NCBI GenBank assembly: GCA_934589705.1
Contig: CAKTOH010000004.1
Coordinates: forward strand, 1-64,000
Source of the DNA: an uncultured Oscillospiraceae bacterium
GTDB taxonomy: Bacteria > Bacillota > Clostridia > Oscillospirales > Oscillospiraceae
Direction of reading: 5' to 3'
DNA: 64,000 nt
A program made the translations under genes and the position numbers. This document shows positions 53,328-62,143 of this stretch, piece after piece. The notes beneath the pieces were generated by a model that was not told where the DNA came from, searched no databases, and was given only the letters and a program-made list of their open reading frames with translations. How positions within the stretch are numbered: the first letter of the stretch is position 1; every line of letters starts with the position of its first letter.

Positions 53328-54212
53328 ATGAAGCGAACCGACACCGTCCTCTATCCGGGCATTACCCTGTCCTGGCTCCAGGCCCAGGCAGAGGAAGCCC
53401 CGACTTTTGACCAGCCTGGGGAGGGAATCGTCCTGCATTACTGCCAGTCCGGCCGGATCGGCTGGAAGCTGCCCGCTTCCGTCTACCTGGGCCCCGGAGA
53501 ATTTCTTCTGACCGATTCCCGGACCCTGGGGGAAGCGGAGATATCCCTTCCCAACGGAGATTACGGAGGGTGGATGCTCCGGCTGAATGGGGAAGCGCTG
53601 GCGCAGAATCCTCCGGAGCCTTTGGCGGGCGGCGGCATTACGGAAGAAAAGCTGCTGGAAAGCTACAGCCCCGGCGGAAGGCCTGTCCCCTTTTCCGCCG
53701 AGCCGGCCCTGCGGCAGGTTTTCGAGAGCCTGTCGGCCGGCCCGGAGGCTTACCGGCTGGTTTTTTGGAAAATCAAGGTGCTGGAGCTGCTGGTGCTTCT
53801 GGCCGCCGGGGAGGGCTGCCGGGAAAAACGGCTGACCGAGTACCCGGCAGAGCAGGTGGAAATTATCCGGCAGATTCACGACCGGCTCATCGGGAATCTG
53901 GAGCAGCGGTGCTCCATCGAGGAGCTGTCCCGGCAGTATCTGATGAACCCCACCACCTTAAAGCAGATGTTCAAGACCGTCTACGGCACCTCCATCGCCG
54001 CCCACATCCGGGAGCACCGGATGGAGGCCGCCGCCCGGCTGCTGGCTCAGACGGATATGTCCATTGCGGACGTTGCCCGGCAGGTGGGCTACGACAGCCA
54101 GAGCCGGTTTTCCGCCGCCTTTAAGGCGTATTACCGGATGCTTCCCAAGGAATACCGGCGCAAATGCGCCAGTCAGGAAATCTTCCCGGATGCCAGCACC
54201 CTGGATACATGA
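53328..54212 (+). CDS. AraC-family transcriptional regulator
   Basis: A 294-residue regulator. An N-terminal cupin-like region (about 1-170, LHYCQSGRIGWKLP, YLGPGEFLLTDS) precedes two HTH motifs in the C-terminal about 100 residues: CSIEELSRQYLMNPTTLKQMFK and MSIADVARQVGYDSQSRFSAAF (each within residues 200-275). GTSIAAHIREHRMEAAARLL is the linker helix. AAGGAGG precedes the ATG. Its neighbour is an ArsR repressor, so metal or siderophore-type responses are plausible; no target is visible. Confidence 0.88.
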   Translation: MKRTDTVLYPGITLSWLQAQAEEAPTFDQPGEGIVLHYCQSGRIGWKLPASVYLGPGEFLLTDSRTLGEAEISLPNGDYGGWMLRLNGEALAQNPPEPLAGGGITEEKLLESYSPGGRPVPFSAEPALRQVFESLSAGPEAYRLVFWKIKVLELLVLLAAGEGCREKRLTEYPAEQVEIIRQIHDRLIGNLEQRCSIEELSRQYLMNPTTLKQMFKTVYGTSIAAHIREHRMEAAARLLAQTDMSIADVARQVGYDSQSRFSAAFKAYYRMLPKEYRRKCASQEIFPDASTLDT

Positions 54213-54331
54213 GGACGCCGCGCCGCCGCTTTTTGAGGGGCGGCTTCGTACCTGTCTCCGAATGTCCTTCCCTGCGCCGGTGGGGCAATGACACGGTGAT
54301 CGTTACTTGCGCATTTTGTCCGGTTGGGCTC

Positions 54332-56011
54332 TCAGCGGAGAAGGCCGTCCAGCTGGCGGGAAATGGCCGCCTCCAGGGTCTGAGCCTCCTCCCGGGTGGA
54401 AGCGCAGACGCTGATGTAGGTTTTCAGCTTCGGCTCTGTGCCCGAGGGGCGGACAACCACCGAGCAGTTTCCTTCCAGCAGGTACTTGAGCACATCCGCC
54501 TTGGGCAGGCCGTCCAGCCCCGCGCTGTAATCCAGCACCTTTTGGACTTTCTTTCCGCCGAGAGCCGTACCCACGGTCACATCGGCGCGGAAGGAGGCCA
54601 TCAATGCCTGCATTTTCCGGAAACCGGCGGAACCGTCAAATTCATAGCTGTGCAGAGTGTTCAGGCAGTAGCCGTACTTTTGGTACAGCTGACCCAGCTT
54701 TTCCCAGAGGGAGATTCCCCGGGCGGCATAATAGCCGAACATTTCGCAGATCAGGAAGGCTCCGTCCACACCGTCCTTGTCCCGGACGTAGCTGCCGGAC
54801 AGATAGCCGTAGGATTCCTCAAAGCCGAAAATGTAGGAATCCGCCTTGCCCTGCTTTTCCAGCAGGCCGATCTGCTCGCCGATGTACTTAAAGCCCGTGA
54901 GAACGTTCACCGTCCGCACCCCGTAGTCCGCGGCGATCCGCTCGGCTAAGTCCATAGTGACGATGGTTTTGACCATCAGCGGCTCTTCCGGCATTTTCCC
55001 GTGCTTTTTCCGCTGAGAGCAGATGTAGTCCAGCAGCAGAAGACCCGTTTCGTTGCCGGACAGGAGGGTGAACGCCCCCTTGTCGTCCTTCACGGCAATG
55101 CCCACCCGGTCACAGTCCGGGTCAGTAGCCAGCAGCAGGTCGGCATTGCACCGGCGGGCATACTCCATCCCCAAGGCCATGGCCTCCCGGATTTCCGGGT
55201 TGGGGTAGGGGCAGGTGGGGAAATGGCCGTCGGGCAGCCGCTGCTCCTCCACCACCGTCACATTCCGGTAGCCGCACTCCGCCAGAATCCGGGTCACCGG
55301 CACATAGCCCGTGCCGTTCAGAGGGCTGTAGACAATGGCCGCATCCCGACCGGCTTCCTCGCCGAAGAGCACGGACTGCTTTTTCACCGCCTCCAGAAAG
55401 GCGGTGAGCACCTCGTCCGGGATGTACTGAATGGTGCCGTTTTCCAGGGAAGCGTAAAAATCCCCCCGGTTTACGTCGGCGAAAATGTCCAGCTTCTCGA
55501 TTTCCCCCAGCACCTCAGAAGCGGCCTGGCTCGTGATCTGGCAGCCGTCGGCTCCGTAGACCTTGTAGCCGTTGTACTTGCTGGGATTGTGGGAAGCGGT
55601 TACCATAACACCCGCGTCGGCTCCCAGATACCGGGTGGCGAAGGACACGGTAGGCACCGGATTCAGCCGGGGCCACAGCCGGACACTCACCCCGGAAGCG
55701 GCGAACACCGCCGCCGCTGTCTTTGCGAACACATCGGATTTCAGCCGGGAATCATAGCCGATGACCACCGTAGGGGCGGCAGCGTGGGTTTTCAGGTAGT
55801 TTGCCAGACCCTGGGAGGCCTTGGCCACGGTGTACACATTCATCCGGTTTGTTCCGGCGCCCAGAACCCCCCGAAGGCCTCCGGTGCCGAAAGCCAAGTC
55901 CCGGTAAAAAGCATCCTCCACGGCCTTGTCGTCCATTTCCCCCAAGGCCTGTAAAAGTTCCGTATCCGTTACCTTTTCCAGCCAGCGGCTATATTCTTCC
56001 CTGTAATTCAT
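54332..56011 (-). CDS. Phospho-sugar mutase (phosphoglucomutase/phosphomannomutase, PgcA-like)
   Basis: A 559-residue alpha-D-phosphohexomutase, interconverting glucose-1- and glucose-6-phosphate or mannose phosphates for UDP-sugar and polysaccharide synthesis. The active serine is in VMVTASHNPSKYNGYK, the metal loop in ATDPDCDRVGIA, sugar binding in GFEESYGYL, and phosphate binding in RPSGTEPKLK. FGTGGLRG at the start fits the long two-domain form found in Bacillota. AAGGAGAGAA precedes the start. Its stop lies beside the end of the AraC gene (convergent). The downstream gene order is NUDIX, then CmpB-like, on the same strand. Confidence 0.92.
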   Translation of the reverse strand: MNYREEYSRWLEKVTDTELLQALGEMDDKAVEDAFYRDLAFGTGGLRGVLGAGTNRMNVYTVAKASQGLANYLKTHAAAPTVVIGYDSRLKSDVFAKTAAAVFAASGVSVRLWPRLNPVPTVSFATRYLGADAGVMVTASHNPSKYNGYKVYGADGCQITSQAASEVLGEIEKLDIFADVNRGDFYASLENGTIQYIPDEVLTAFLEAVKKQSVLFGEEAGRDAAIVYSPLNGTGYVPVTRILAECGYRNVTVVEEQRLPDGHFPTCPYPNPEIREAMALGMEYARRCNADLLLATDPDCDRVGIAVKDDKGAFTLLSGNETGLLLLDYICSQRKKHGKMPEEPLMVKTIVTMDLAERIAADYGVRTVNVLTGFKYIGEQIGLLEKQGKADSYIFGFEESYGYLSGSYVRDKDGVDGAFLICEMFGYYAARGISLWEKLGQLYQKYGYCLNTLHSYEFDGSAGFRKMQALMASFRADVTVGTALGGKKVQKVLDYSAGLDGLPKADVLKYLLEGNCSVVVRPSGTEPKLKTYISVCASTREEAQTLEAAISRQLDGLLR

Positions 56012-56022
56012 TCTCTTTCCTC

Positions 56023-56565
56023 CTATTTGCCAAGCAGCCGCGCCGCCCGTAAAATGCCGTTGGCAGAGCTGTTGCAGCAGATTTCATTCGTCATCACCAT
56101 ATCCACGGCTTTTTTCAGCGGCACGGCCTCCGCGGTGAGAATCTCCGTGGCATCCAGGTGCTGCCCTGCCACCCGGCGGCAGTTCGTTGCCAGGAACAGG
56201 TGCATGTAGTTTGTCAGTTTCGCGGAGCTGTCGATGGTGGAGCCCAGGTATTGCCAGTGCTCGGACACATAGCCCGTTTCCTCCAGCAGCTCCCGTTTCG
56301 CCACCGCCAGAGCGTCCGTTTCGCCGGGCTCAAAGGCTCCGGCGGGGATCTCGATCAGCTCCCGGCCGTAGCAGTGCCGGTATTCCCGCTTGAGAAGCAC
56401 ATTGCCCTCTTCGTCCAGGGCAACAATGGCGGCGGCATCCCGGATGGTAACGGCGTAAAAGTCCTCCATCCGCTTTCCGTTGGGCAGGGAAACCGTGTCC
56501 TTTCGCACCTGTACCCAGGGAGTGTCCAAAACCTGCTCGCTTTTTTCCGTTTTCCAGGCTTCCAT
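56023..56565 (-). CDS. NUDIX hydrolase (ADP-ribose pyrophosphatase-like)
   Basis: A 180-residue NUDIX enzyme. The Nudix box GAFEPGETDALAVAKRELLEETGY fits Gx5Ex7REUxEExGU. An ADP-ribose-type N-terminal strand set (VQVRKDTVSLPNGKRMEDFY) and the segment LKREYRHCYGRELIEIPAG are as in NudF. Hydrolysis of ADP-ribose to AMP and ribose-5-phosphate is likely. The start is 3 nt after the stop of the CmpB-like gene, so it is cotranscribed, and the mutase follows. Confidence 0.9.
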   Translation of the reverse strand: MEAWKTEKSEQVLDTPWVQVRKDTVSLPNGKRMEDFYAVTIRDAAAIVALDEEGNVLLKREYRHCYGRELIEIPAGAFEPGETDALAVAKRELLEETGYVSEHWQYLGSTIDSSAKLTNYMHLFLATNCRRVAGQHLDATEILTAEAVPLKKAVDMVMTNEICCNSSANGILRAARLLGK

Positions 56566-56568
56566 AGG

Positions 56569-57549
56569 CTAAAAATCCATATTGGCGTAGATTTTTTCCA
56601 TCCGATCATTGGGGAACCGCTCGTCCAGCAGGGTCTCCACCGCACTGGAAGCCGGCTGGCCGTGAACCCGCTCCGCCCACCGGGCCACGGCGGCCAGAGA
56701 CACCAGACTGTCAAAAATCAGAAACACCGTCACCGCCACGGTAAGTATCTTTCCCAGCTTGTTCGGCAGTTTCAGAATCAGCTGGGCCATTCTGGGGTAC
56801 AGATCCTTGATCCACAGCACCCCCAGAATGCCCCAGAACACGGAGTACAGCAGGCACACCCGGCCGTTCAGGTTGAAGGGCATGTGGCTGTAGTCCCAGG
56901 AGCGGGAGCCGAAGAGTACCTCCTGGCCCCAGGAGCACAGGTACTCCACCACCGTGCCCACAAGCATACCGCCCAGGAAGGAAAGCCAGTTCCCCCGGTT
57001 CCGGAACCGGTACAGGCACACCGTCAGCGCCACCGCGCCCGCGCCGTAGAGCAGGTTAAAAGGGCCGTAGACCAGGCCGGAGCGGCTTTCGAGGTAGCCG
57101 TTGCGGATCAGACACCAGCCCAGCTCCACCACCACACCGGCGAAGCTGCCAAGGAAGCATACCAGCAGCAGCTTGTAAAGTCCCAGGCCTCTGGCAAAAT
57201 GATCCCCTGCCATTTCCTCCAGGTCAATGGTTCCGTTGGCGGGAGCGGCGGAGATAAGACCCCGCTTTTTGCGCTGATTGCGCATGTCCCGGCACCGGGC
57301 AGCCAGCTCGTCCGCAACGCTCAGAAGCCTTGCCCCGGCCTTGCCGATGCGCACGCCCATGTCCATGAGCTCCCCTGCCAGCTTCTCCAGGCCGTCCAGG
57401 TCGTCGGTTTCGGGGATTTCCCGATAAATCTGCTGGACGTTTTCTTCCAGCCGCTGGGCCACGTCCCGGAATTCCTCCCCCAGCTGCTCCAGCTGAGAAA
57501 AGCTCCGCATGTCCTGAGACAGCTCTTTTTCTTCGGTTTTGTCTTCCAT
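56569..57549 (-). CDS. CmpB-like membrane protein (putative ABC transporter permease family)
   Basis: A 326-residue protein. A hydrophilic helical N-terminus (about 1-110, coiled-coil-like, QLEQLGEEFRDVAQRLEEN) precedes about five membrane helices (about 130-290). ELGWCLIRNGYLESRSGLVYGPFN and SWGQEVLFGSRSWDYSHMPFNLNGRVCL (within residues 150-250) are blocks of the PF06541 CmpB family, named as putative permease but with no proven substrate. The start at 57549 follows GGAGGT. It is first in the operon CmpB-NUDIX-mutase. Confidence 0.75.
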   Translation of the reverse strand: MEDKTEEKELSQDMRSFSQLEQLGEEFRDVAQRLEENVQQIYREIPETDDLDGLEKLAGELMDMGVRIGKAGARLLSVADELAARCRDMRNQRKKRGLISAAPANGTIDLEEMAGDHFARGLGLYKLLLVCFLGSFAGVVVELGWCLIRNGYLESRSGLVYGPFNLLYGAGAVALTVCLYRFRNRGNWLSFLGGMLVGTVVEYLCSWGQEVLFGSRSWDYSHMPFNLNGRVCLLYSVFWGILGVLWIKDLYPRMAQLILKLPNKLGKILTVAVTVFLIFDSLVSLAAVARWAERVHGQPASSAVETLLDERFPNDRMEKIYANMDF

Positions 57550-57635
57550 GTGATACCTCCAAGGGGTTTCGTGGTCTTCTCGTGATTTCCCCATTATACC
57601 CTTGTTTTCTTTGGGGTGCAACTGTTTTCGGCAAT

Positions 57636-57674
57636 AAAAAAGGCTGTCATTGCCGGATAAGCGCAATGACAGCC
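57636..57674 (-). terminator. Terminator of the REC-GGDEF-EAL gene
   Basis: On the minus strand GGCTGTCATTGC (57663-57674 side) pairs with GCAATGACAGCC and is followed by TTTTTTATTG. The stem is 12 bp with a 9-nt loop. Confidence 0.9.
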
Positions 57675-57679
57675 GATGT

Positions 57680-59353
57680 TTATTTTTCTTCCGGGTTGAC
57701 CCGGGCGTAATTCCGGGCTTTCCAGTGTTCCTCGAACTGATCCAGGGGCATGGGCTTTGCGAAGTAATAGCCCTGGACGTAATCGCAGCCCGCGGCCTTC
57801 AGCCGCTCCACCTGCTGCTGGGTTTCCGCGCCCTCGGCCACGATTCCCAGACCCAGCCGATGACCCATGGTCACAATGTCCCGAAGAATGCTTCTGTCCT
57901 CGGGTTTGCCGGTTTCGTTCCGGACGAACTGCATGTCCAGCTTCAGAATGTCCAGCCGCAGCTGTCCCAGCATATTCAGGGAAGAGTAGCCGCTGCCGAA
58001 GTCGTCCATTTCAATGGGGAAGCCCAGCTGGCGCAGCTCCTTCAGCGTCTCCACGATTCGGCTGGCATTGTCCACATAGGCGCTTTCCGTAATTTCCAGG
58101 TGGAGATATTTTGGCTCCACGCCGTACTTTTCGGTCAGTCCCGTCAGGGTCTTCACCAGATCCTGCTGAAAAATGTCCGCCCGGGAGATATTCACGGAAA
58201 TGGGAACCATGGGATGCCCCTCCCCCTTCCACTGCCCCAGCAGACAGCAGACCTTGTCCCACATATACCGGTCAAGTCTGGGAATGAAGCCGTTCTTTTC
58301 AAACAGAGGGATGAACTCGCCCGGGGACATGAAGCCCCACTGGGGATGAATCCAGCGCACCAGGGCCTCGGCCCCGGCGATGCAGCCCTGCTTCAGGCTG
58401 TACTTGGGCTGAAGATACACCACAAATTCCTCATTTGCCAGAGCCGGCTCCATGGCATCGCTGATGGCCTGCTCCCGCAGAAGCTTCGCCCGCAGGGCAT
58501 CGTCGTAAACCGCCAGAAACTGATTGTATTTTCCCTTGATGGTCTGCGCCGCCAGAAGCACCCGGTCGCACATCTGCTCCACCTGGACGGTGCGGTCGGT
58601 GATCTCGTAAACGCCCCAGCGGAGCACCACCTTGTGGTTCAGCACCTCCGGCTCCAGATTTATCCCCTCGCCGGTGAGCCACCGGGGGTCGGCCTCCTGG
58701 AGGAACAGGAACCGATCCGCGCCGAACCGCCCGCAGAAGTTCTCTTTTCCCATGGATTTCCGGAGAGTATCGGCAATCGCCCGGAGCAGCCGGTCGCCCT
58801 CCCGGACACCGAAGGTGTCGTTGAAGAGCTTGAAGTTCTCCACGTTCACGCAAACGATACAGTAGGACTTATCCGGATTGGCATCCAGGCACTCCCGGAG
58901 CTTGCGGCAGAAGAATTCCTTGGTATAGACCCCGGTAAGCTGGTCATACCGCAAAAGATTCACAATGGCCGCGTTTTCCCGAAGATTGATGAGGCTGGCC
59001 ACCCGGTGCAGAATCACCTGAGGCCGGTAGGGCTTGGGTACGAAGTCCGTTGCGCCGTGGGAAAGGGCCGCCACCTCGTCCTCCTCGCTGCTGGACTGGG
59101 TGGTGACGATCACGGGGATCAGCGACAGCACCGGATCCTCCCGGAGGATGTCCAGCAGGGTATAGCCGTCCATTTTCGGCATCACTACGTCCAGCAGGAT
59201 CAGGGAGATTTCCTCTCCCTTCCGCCGGAGCAGGTCAAGCGCAGCCTGACCGTTCTCTGCCTGCAAGACCTGATAACTTTCCTTCAGAATCGCGCAGAGA
59301 ATCTCCCGGTTCAGTTCGTTGTCCTCAACGACCAGAATTTGTTTACGCCCCAT
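57680..59353 (-). CDS. Response regulator with degenerate GGDEF and intact EAL domain
   Basis: A 557-residue c-di-GMP signalling protein. The REC domain (about 1-120) has phospho-acceptor D55 (LILLDVVMPKMDG), acidic D11 and K107. The GGDEF-like domain (about 130-285) has GADRF (211-215) for GGDEF, so it is not expected to make c-di-GMP. The EAL domain (about 305-550) keeps E329-A-L, NISRADIF, EITESAY, DDFGSGYSSL and AEGAET, so phosphodiesterase activity is likely. It would lower c-di-GMP, the ligand of the PilZ protein at 24.4 kb. It has no sensor kinase neighbour. Confidence 0.92.
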   Translation of the reverse strand: MGRKQILVVEDNELNREILCAILKESYQVLQAENGQAALDLLRRKGEEISLILLDVVMPKMDGYTLLDILREDPVLSLIPVIVTTQSSSEEDEVAALSHGATDFVPKPYRPQVILHRVASLINLRENAAIVNLLRYDQLTGVYTKEFFCRKLRECLDANPDKSYCIVCVNVENFKLFNDTFGVREGDRLLRAIADTLRKSMGKENFCGRFGADRFLFLQEADPRWLTGEGINLEPEVLNHKVVLRWGVYEITDRTVQVEQMCDRVLLAAQTIKGKYNQFLAVYDDALRAKLLREQAISDAMEPALANEEFVVYLQPKYSLKQGCIAGAEALVRWIHPQWGFMSPGEFIPLFEKNGFIPRLDRYMWDKVCCLLGQWKGEGHPMVPISVNISRADIFQQDLVKTLTGLTEKYGVEPKYLHLEITESAYVDNASRIVETLKELRQLGFPIEMDDFGSGYSSLNMLGQLRLDILKLDMQFVRNETGKPEDRSILRDIVTMGHRLGLGIVAEGAETQQQVERLKAAGCDYVQGYYFAKPMPLDQFEEHWKARNYARVNPEEK

Positions 59354-59428
59354 TCCCTCATCTCCCGTTCCGCTGCGCCGGCATGGCGGCAGCCTTCGAC
59401 TTTTCCTCGCATTTTTCTACAAAACGAT

Positions 59429-59457
59429 ATTTTATCATACCATTGTGCGTCCGACAA
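59429..59457 (-). promoter_or_regulatory. Promoter of the REC-GGDEF-EAL gene
   Basis: On the minus strand TTGTCG (59452-59457), a 17-bp spacer and TAAAAT (59429-59434), 76 bp before the start codon. The rest of 59354-59886 has nothing else that could be supported. Confidence 0.5.
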
Positions 59458-59795
59458 ATCAAGCACAAATTTCCGGCGGCTTTGCAGGTTTCCGGAAAAT
59501 CCGTATCCTTTTCCTCCCGTTCGTTACAGGTTTTGCTTCCGATTGCGTTTTGGAAAAGAGACGGCGTTCTTTCTGTAATAAACTTTTTTCTCTCCGGGGA
59601 GGCCGGCCTTTTCCCGGCTCCGATGCCGAGGATTCCCGCCTGTCCGATCACGGCATAGCCGGAAGATATGGCATCGATACTTTTCGGCTATGCTGCCCGG
59701 CCATTTTGCAGGATTACTGCCGTATTCTTGCAATCCATTGTGCTGATTGCCTAAAAATGGTCAAGATTTTTTCATATTGGCGTAAGAACTCACAA

Positions 59796-59824
59796 TTGCA
59801 TTTCCAGAATTCATCCGCTATAAT
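59796..59824 (+). promoter_or_regulatory. Promoter of the liv operon
   Basis: TTGCAT (59796-59801), a 17-bp spacer and TATAAT (59819-59824), 62 bp before the livK start. TCCGCTTGGTGCGGA (about 59844-59858) is a small hairpin in the leader. Confidence 0.75.
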
Positions 59825-59886
59825 TGCTTCCATAAAGACAGATGTCCGCTTGGTGCGGATATCCGTTCAGATGGGAGGAAAAGAAT

Positions 59887-61068
59887 ATGAAAAAAATCCT
59901 AGCAGTCCTTTTGACCGTATGTATGCTTCTGTCCCTGACCGCCTGCGGCGGCTCCGGCAGCGGTTCCGCCTCCGGCGAGAAGGTCATCAAGATCGGCGTC
60001 TTTGAGCCCTCCTCCGGCGACTCCGCCTCCGGCGGCAAGAAGGAGATCCTGGGTATGCAGTACGCCAACAGCCAGACCCCCGAGGTCACTCTGGGCGGCG
60101 AGACTTACAAGGTCGAGCTGGTCTACGGCGACAACGGCTCCTCTACCGACAAGGCTCCCTCCGCTGCCTCTTCTCTGGTCAGCGCGGGTGTCAGCGTGGT
60201 GCTTGGCTCCTACGGTTCCGGCGTTTCCATCGCCGGCGGCCCCAAGTTCCAGGAGGCCGGCATCCCCGCCATCGGCGTGACCTGCACCAACCCCAACGTC
60301 ACCGCCGGCAACGACTACTACTTCCGTATCTGCTTCCTGGATAACTTCCAGGCCGACGTGCTGGCCAATTTCGCCATGGATAAGTTCAGCGCCAAGACCG
60401 CCTACTGCCTGGGCGAAACCGGCAACGAGTACGATCAGGGCCTGATCGCCTTCTTCAAGCAGGTCTTTGAGGGCGCCGGCGGCAAGGTCATCACCGACTC
60501 CTTCCCCACCGGCAACTCCGACTTCGGCTCCTACCTGAACAAGGCCAAGAGCGAAGGCGCTGACGTGATCTTCACCCCCGTGTCCATTGCCTACGCCGTG
60601 CAGATCATCAAGCAGGCCGCTTCTCTGGGCATCACCGCTCCCTTCCTGGGCTCCGACACCCTGGACGACAACATGGTTCTGGAAGCCATCAAGGGCACCG
60701 ACCTGAAGCTGTACGTTTCCACCTTCTATCAGGAGGGCGGCTCCGCCGAGTTTGATGAGGGCATCAAGGCCTACATCAACGCCAGCAGCGAGGCTCTGGC
60801 TGCCAACGGCGGCAACGACACCATCTCCGCCGTCACCGCCATGGGCTACGATGCCTACTATGTGGCGCTGGAGGCCATGAAGAAGGCCGACTCCGGCGAC
60901 AAGGCCGCCATCATGAAGGCTCTGCCCGAAGTCACCTACACCGGCGTTTCCGGCTCCATCGCCTTCGACTCCGTGGGTGACGCCGTCCGTGACACCGCCT
61001 ACATCAAGACCGCCAACACCGCCGACGGCACCTGGGCTCTGGAAACTGTCCAGACCGCCAGCAAGTAA
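59887..61068 (+). CDS. livK: Branched-chain amino acid ABC transporter, substrate-binding lipoprotein
   Basis: A 393-residue periplasmic-binding-type lipoprotein. The signal MKKILAVLLTVCMLLSLTAC has lipobox LTAC; Cys20 is lipidated. VIKIGVFEPSSGDSASGGKKE, the Venus-flytrap start, is followed by GSYGSGVSIAGGPKFQEAGIP and YFRICFLDNFQADVLANF, as in LivJ/LivK. It captures leucine, isoleucine, valine or a related amino acid. The ATG at 59887 follows GGAGG. It heads livK-H-M-G. Hairpins between it and livH likely lower expression of the membrane genes. Confidence 0.93.
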   Translation: MKKILAVLLTVCMLLSLTACGGSGSGSASGEKVIKIGVFEPSSGDSASGGKKEILGMQYANSQTPEVTLGGETYKVELVYGDNGSSTDKAPSAASSLVSAGVSVVLGSYGSGVSIAGGPKFQEAGIPAIGVTCTNPNVTAGNDYYFRICFLDNFQADVLANFAMDKFSAKTAYCLGETGNEYDQGLIAFFKQVFEGAGGKVITDSFPTGNSDFGSYLNKAKSEGADVIFTPVSIAYAVQIIKQAASLGITAPFLGSDTLDDNMVLEAIKGTDLKLYVSTFYQEGGSAEFDEGIKAYINASSEALAANGGNDTISAVTAMGYDAYYVALEAMKKADSGDKAAIMKALPEVTYTGVSGSIAFDSVGDAVRDTAYIKTANTADGTWALETVQTASK

Positions 61069-61096
61069 GCGTTTTCCTTCTCCTTACACTTCCTAC

Positions 61097-61118
61097 GGCG
61101 GGGGTTTCTACCCCCGCC
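61097..61118 (+). terminator. Attenuating hairpin after livK
   Basis: GGCGGGGGT (61097-61105), loop TTCT and ACCCCCGCC (61110-61118) form a 9-bp stem followed by a poor T-tract. A second stem, CCGGAGGAA (about 61140) with TTCCTCCGG (about 61171), lies further on. Partial termination is inferred from the position. Confidence 0.5.
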
Positions 61119-61224
61119 TAAGGTCGTATTTTCCTGTTTCCGGAGGAAAGCCGTCCAACACCTGCACGGCCTTCCTCCGGGAGCAGTCGCCAGTCAAAAA
61201 TGTAGAAGAACTGGAGGTTTCCCC

Positions 61225-62130
61225 ATGGAGCAACTGCTATCCACGGAATATATTGTATCCATTCTGCTCAGCGGCATTTCCCTGGGCGGCCAGTTGGCAC
61301 TGATTGCCATTGGCTATACCATGGTTTACGGCATCCTGCGCCTGATTAACTTCGCCCACGGTGATGTATTTATGGTAGCGGGACTGCTGGGCATTTATAT
61401 TTCCGCCGCCCTGCCGATGTACATCGCAATTCCCGTCGTAATTGCACTGACCATCGGGCTGGGCTTTTTCATTGAGCGTGCCGCCTACAAGCCCCTGCGC
61501 AGCGCGCCCAGAATGTCCGTTATGATCTCCGCCATCGGCGTCAGCTATCTGCTGGAAAACACCGCCACCTACGTCACCGGCGGCCAGCCCATGACCTACC
61601 CCACCATCGAGCTGCTCAGCCGGACGGTGAATATCCTCGGCACTTCCACCAAGCTGGTGGTCATCCTGACCCCCATTCTGGTGCTGGTGCTCATCGTGGC
61701 TCTGACCACCCTCATCAACCACACCAAAATCGGCATGGCCATGCGGGCGGTGTCCAAGGATTTTGAGACTGCCCGGCTCATGGGCATCAAGATCAACAAC
61801 ATCATTTCCATGACCTTCGTCATCGGCTCCGCCCTGGCGGTGGTGGGTTCCATTCTGTACTTCACCACCTACCCCGCCATTACCCCCACCGCCGGTGCCA
61901 TGCCGGGATTAAAATCCTTCGTGGCCGCGGTGTTCGGCGGCATCGGCTCCATTCCCGGAGCCGTCATCGGCGCCTTCCTCATCGGCATCTGCGAGACCAT
62001 CATCAAGGGTCTGCCCTCCAGCTGGAATGTGTCCGTGTTCTCCGACGCCTTCACCTTCGCGCTGCTGATCGTCATTCTCACCTGCAAGCCCACGGGCCTG
62101 TTCGGCGAGAAGGCCACCGACAAGGTTTAA
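61225..62130 (+). CDS. livH: Branched-chain amino acid ABC transporter permease LivH
   Basis: A 301-residue inner-membrane permease with about eight helices. Blocks LALIAIGYTMVYGILRLINFAHGD, MRAVSKDFETARLMGI (the EAA-like loop contacting the ATPases) and GLKSFVAAVFGGIGSIPGAVIGAFLIG are characteristic of LivH. GGAGGT precedes the ATG. It is 13 nt before livM in the same operon. Confidence 0.95.
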   Translation: MEQLLSTEYIVSILLSGISLGGQLALIAIGYTMVYGILRLINFAHGDVFMVAGLLGIYISAALPMYIAIPVVIALTIGLGFFIERAAYKPLRSAPRMSVMISAIGVSYLLENTATYVTGGQPMTYPTIELLSRTVNILGTSTKLVVILTPILVLVLIVALTTLINHTKIGMAMRAVSKDFETARLMGIKINNIISMTFVIGSALAVVGSILYFTTYPAITPTAGAMPGLKSFVAAVFGGIGSIPGAVIGAFLIGICETIIKGLPSSWNVSVFSDAFTFALLIVILTCKPTGLFGEKATDKV

Positions 62131-62143
62131 GGAGGGAGAAGCT

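Noticed and set aside
55001..55954. Plus-strand open frames over the phospho-sugar mutase gene
   Set aside because: The minus strand encodes all mutase motifs; the plus frames are compositional shadows.
59354..59886. c-di-GMP riboswitch or small gene between the EAL protein and livK
   Set aside because: No GEMM core sequence could be recognised, and short frames here have no ribosome site. Only the two divergent promoters are supportable.
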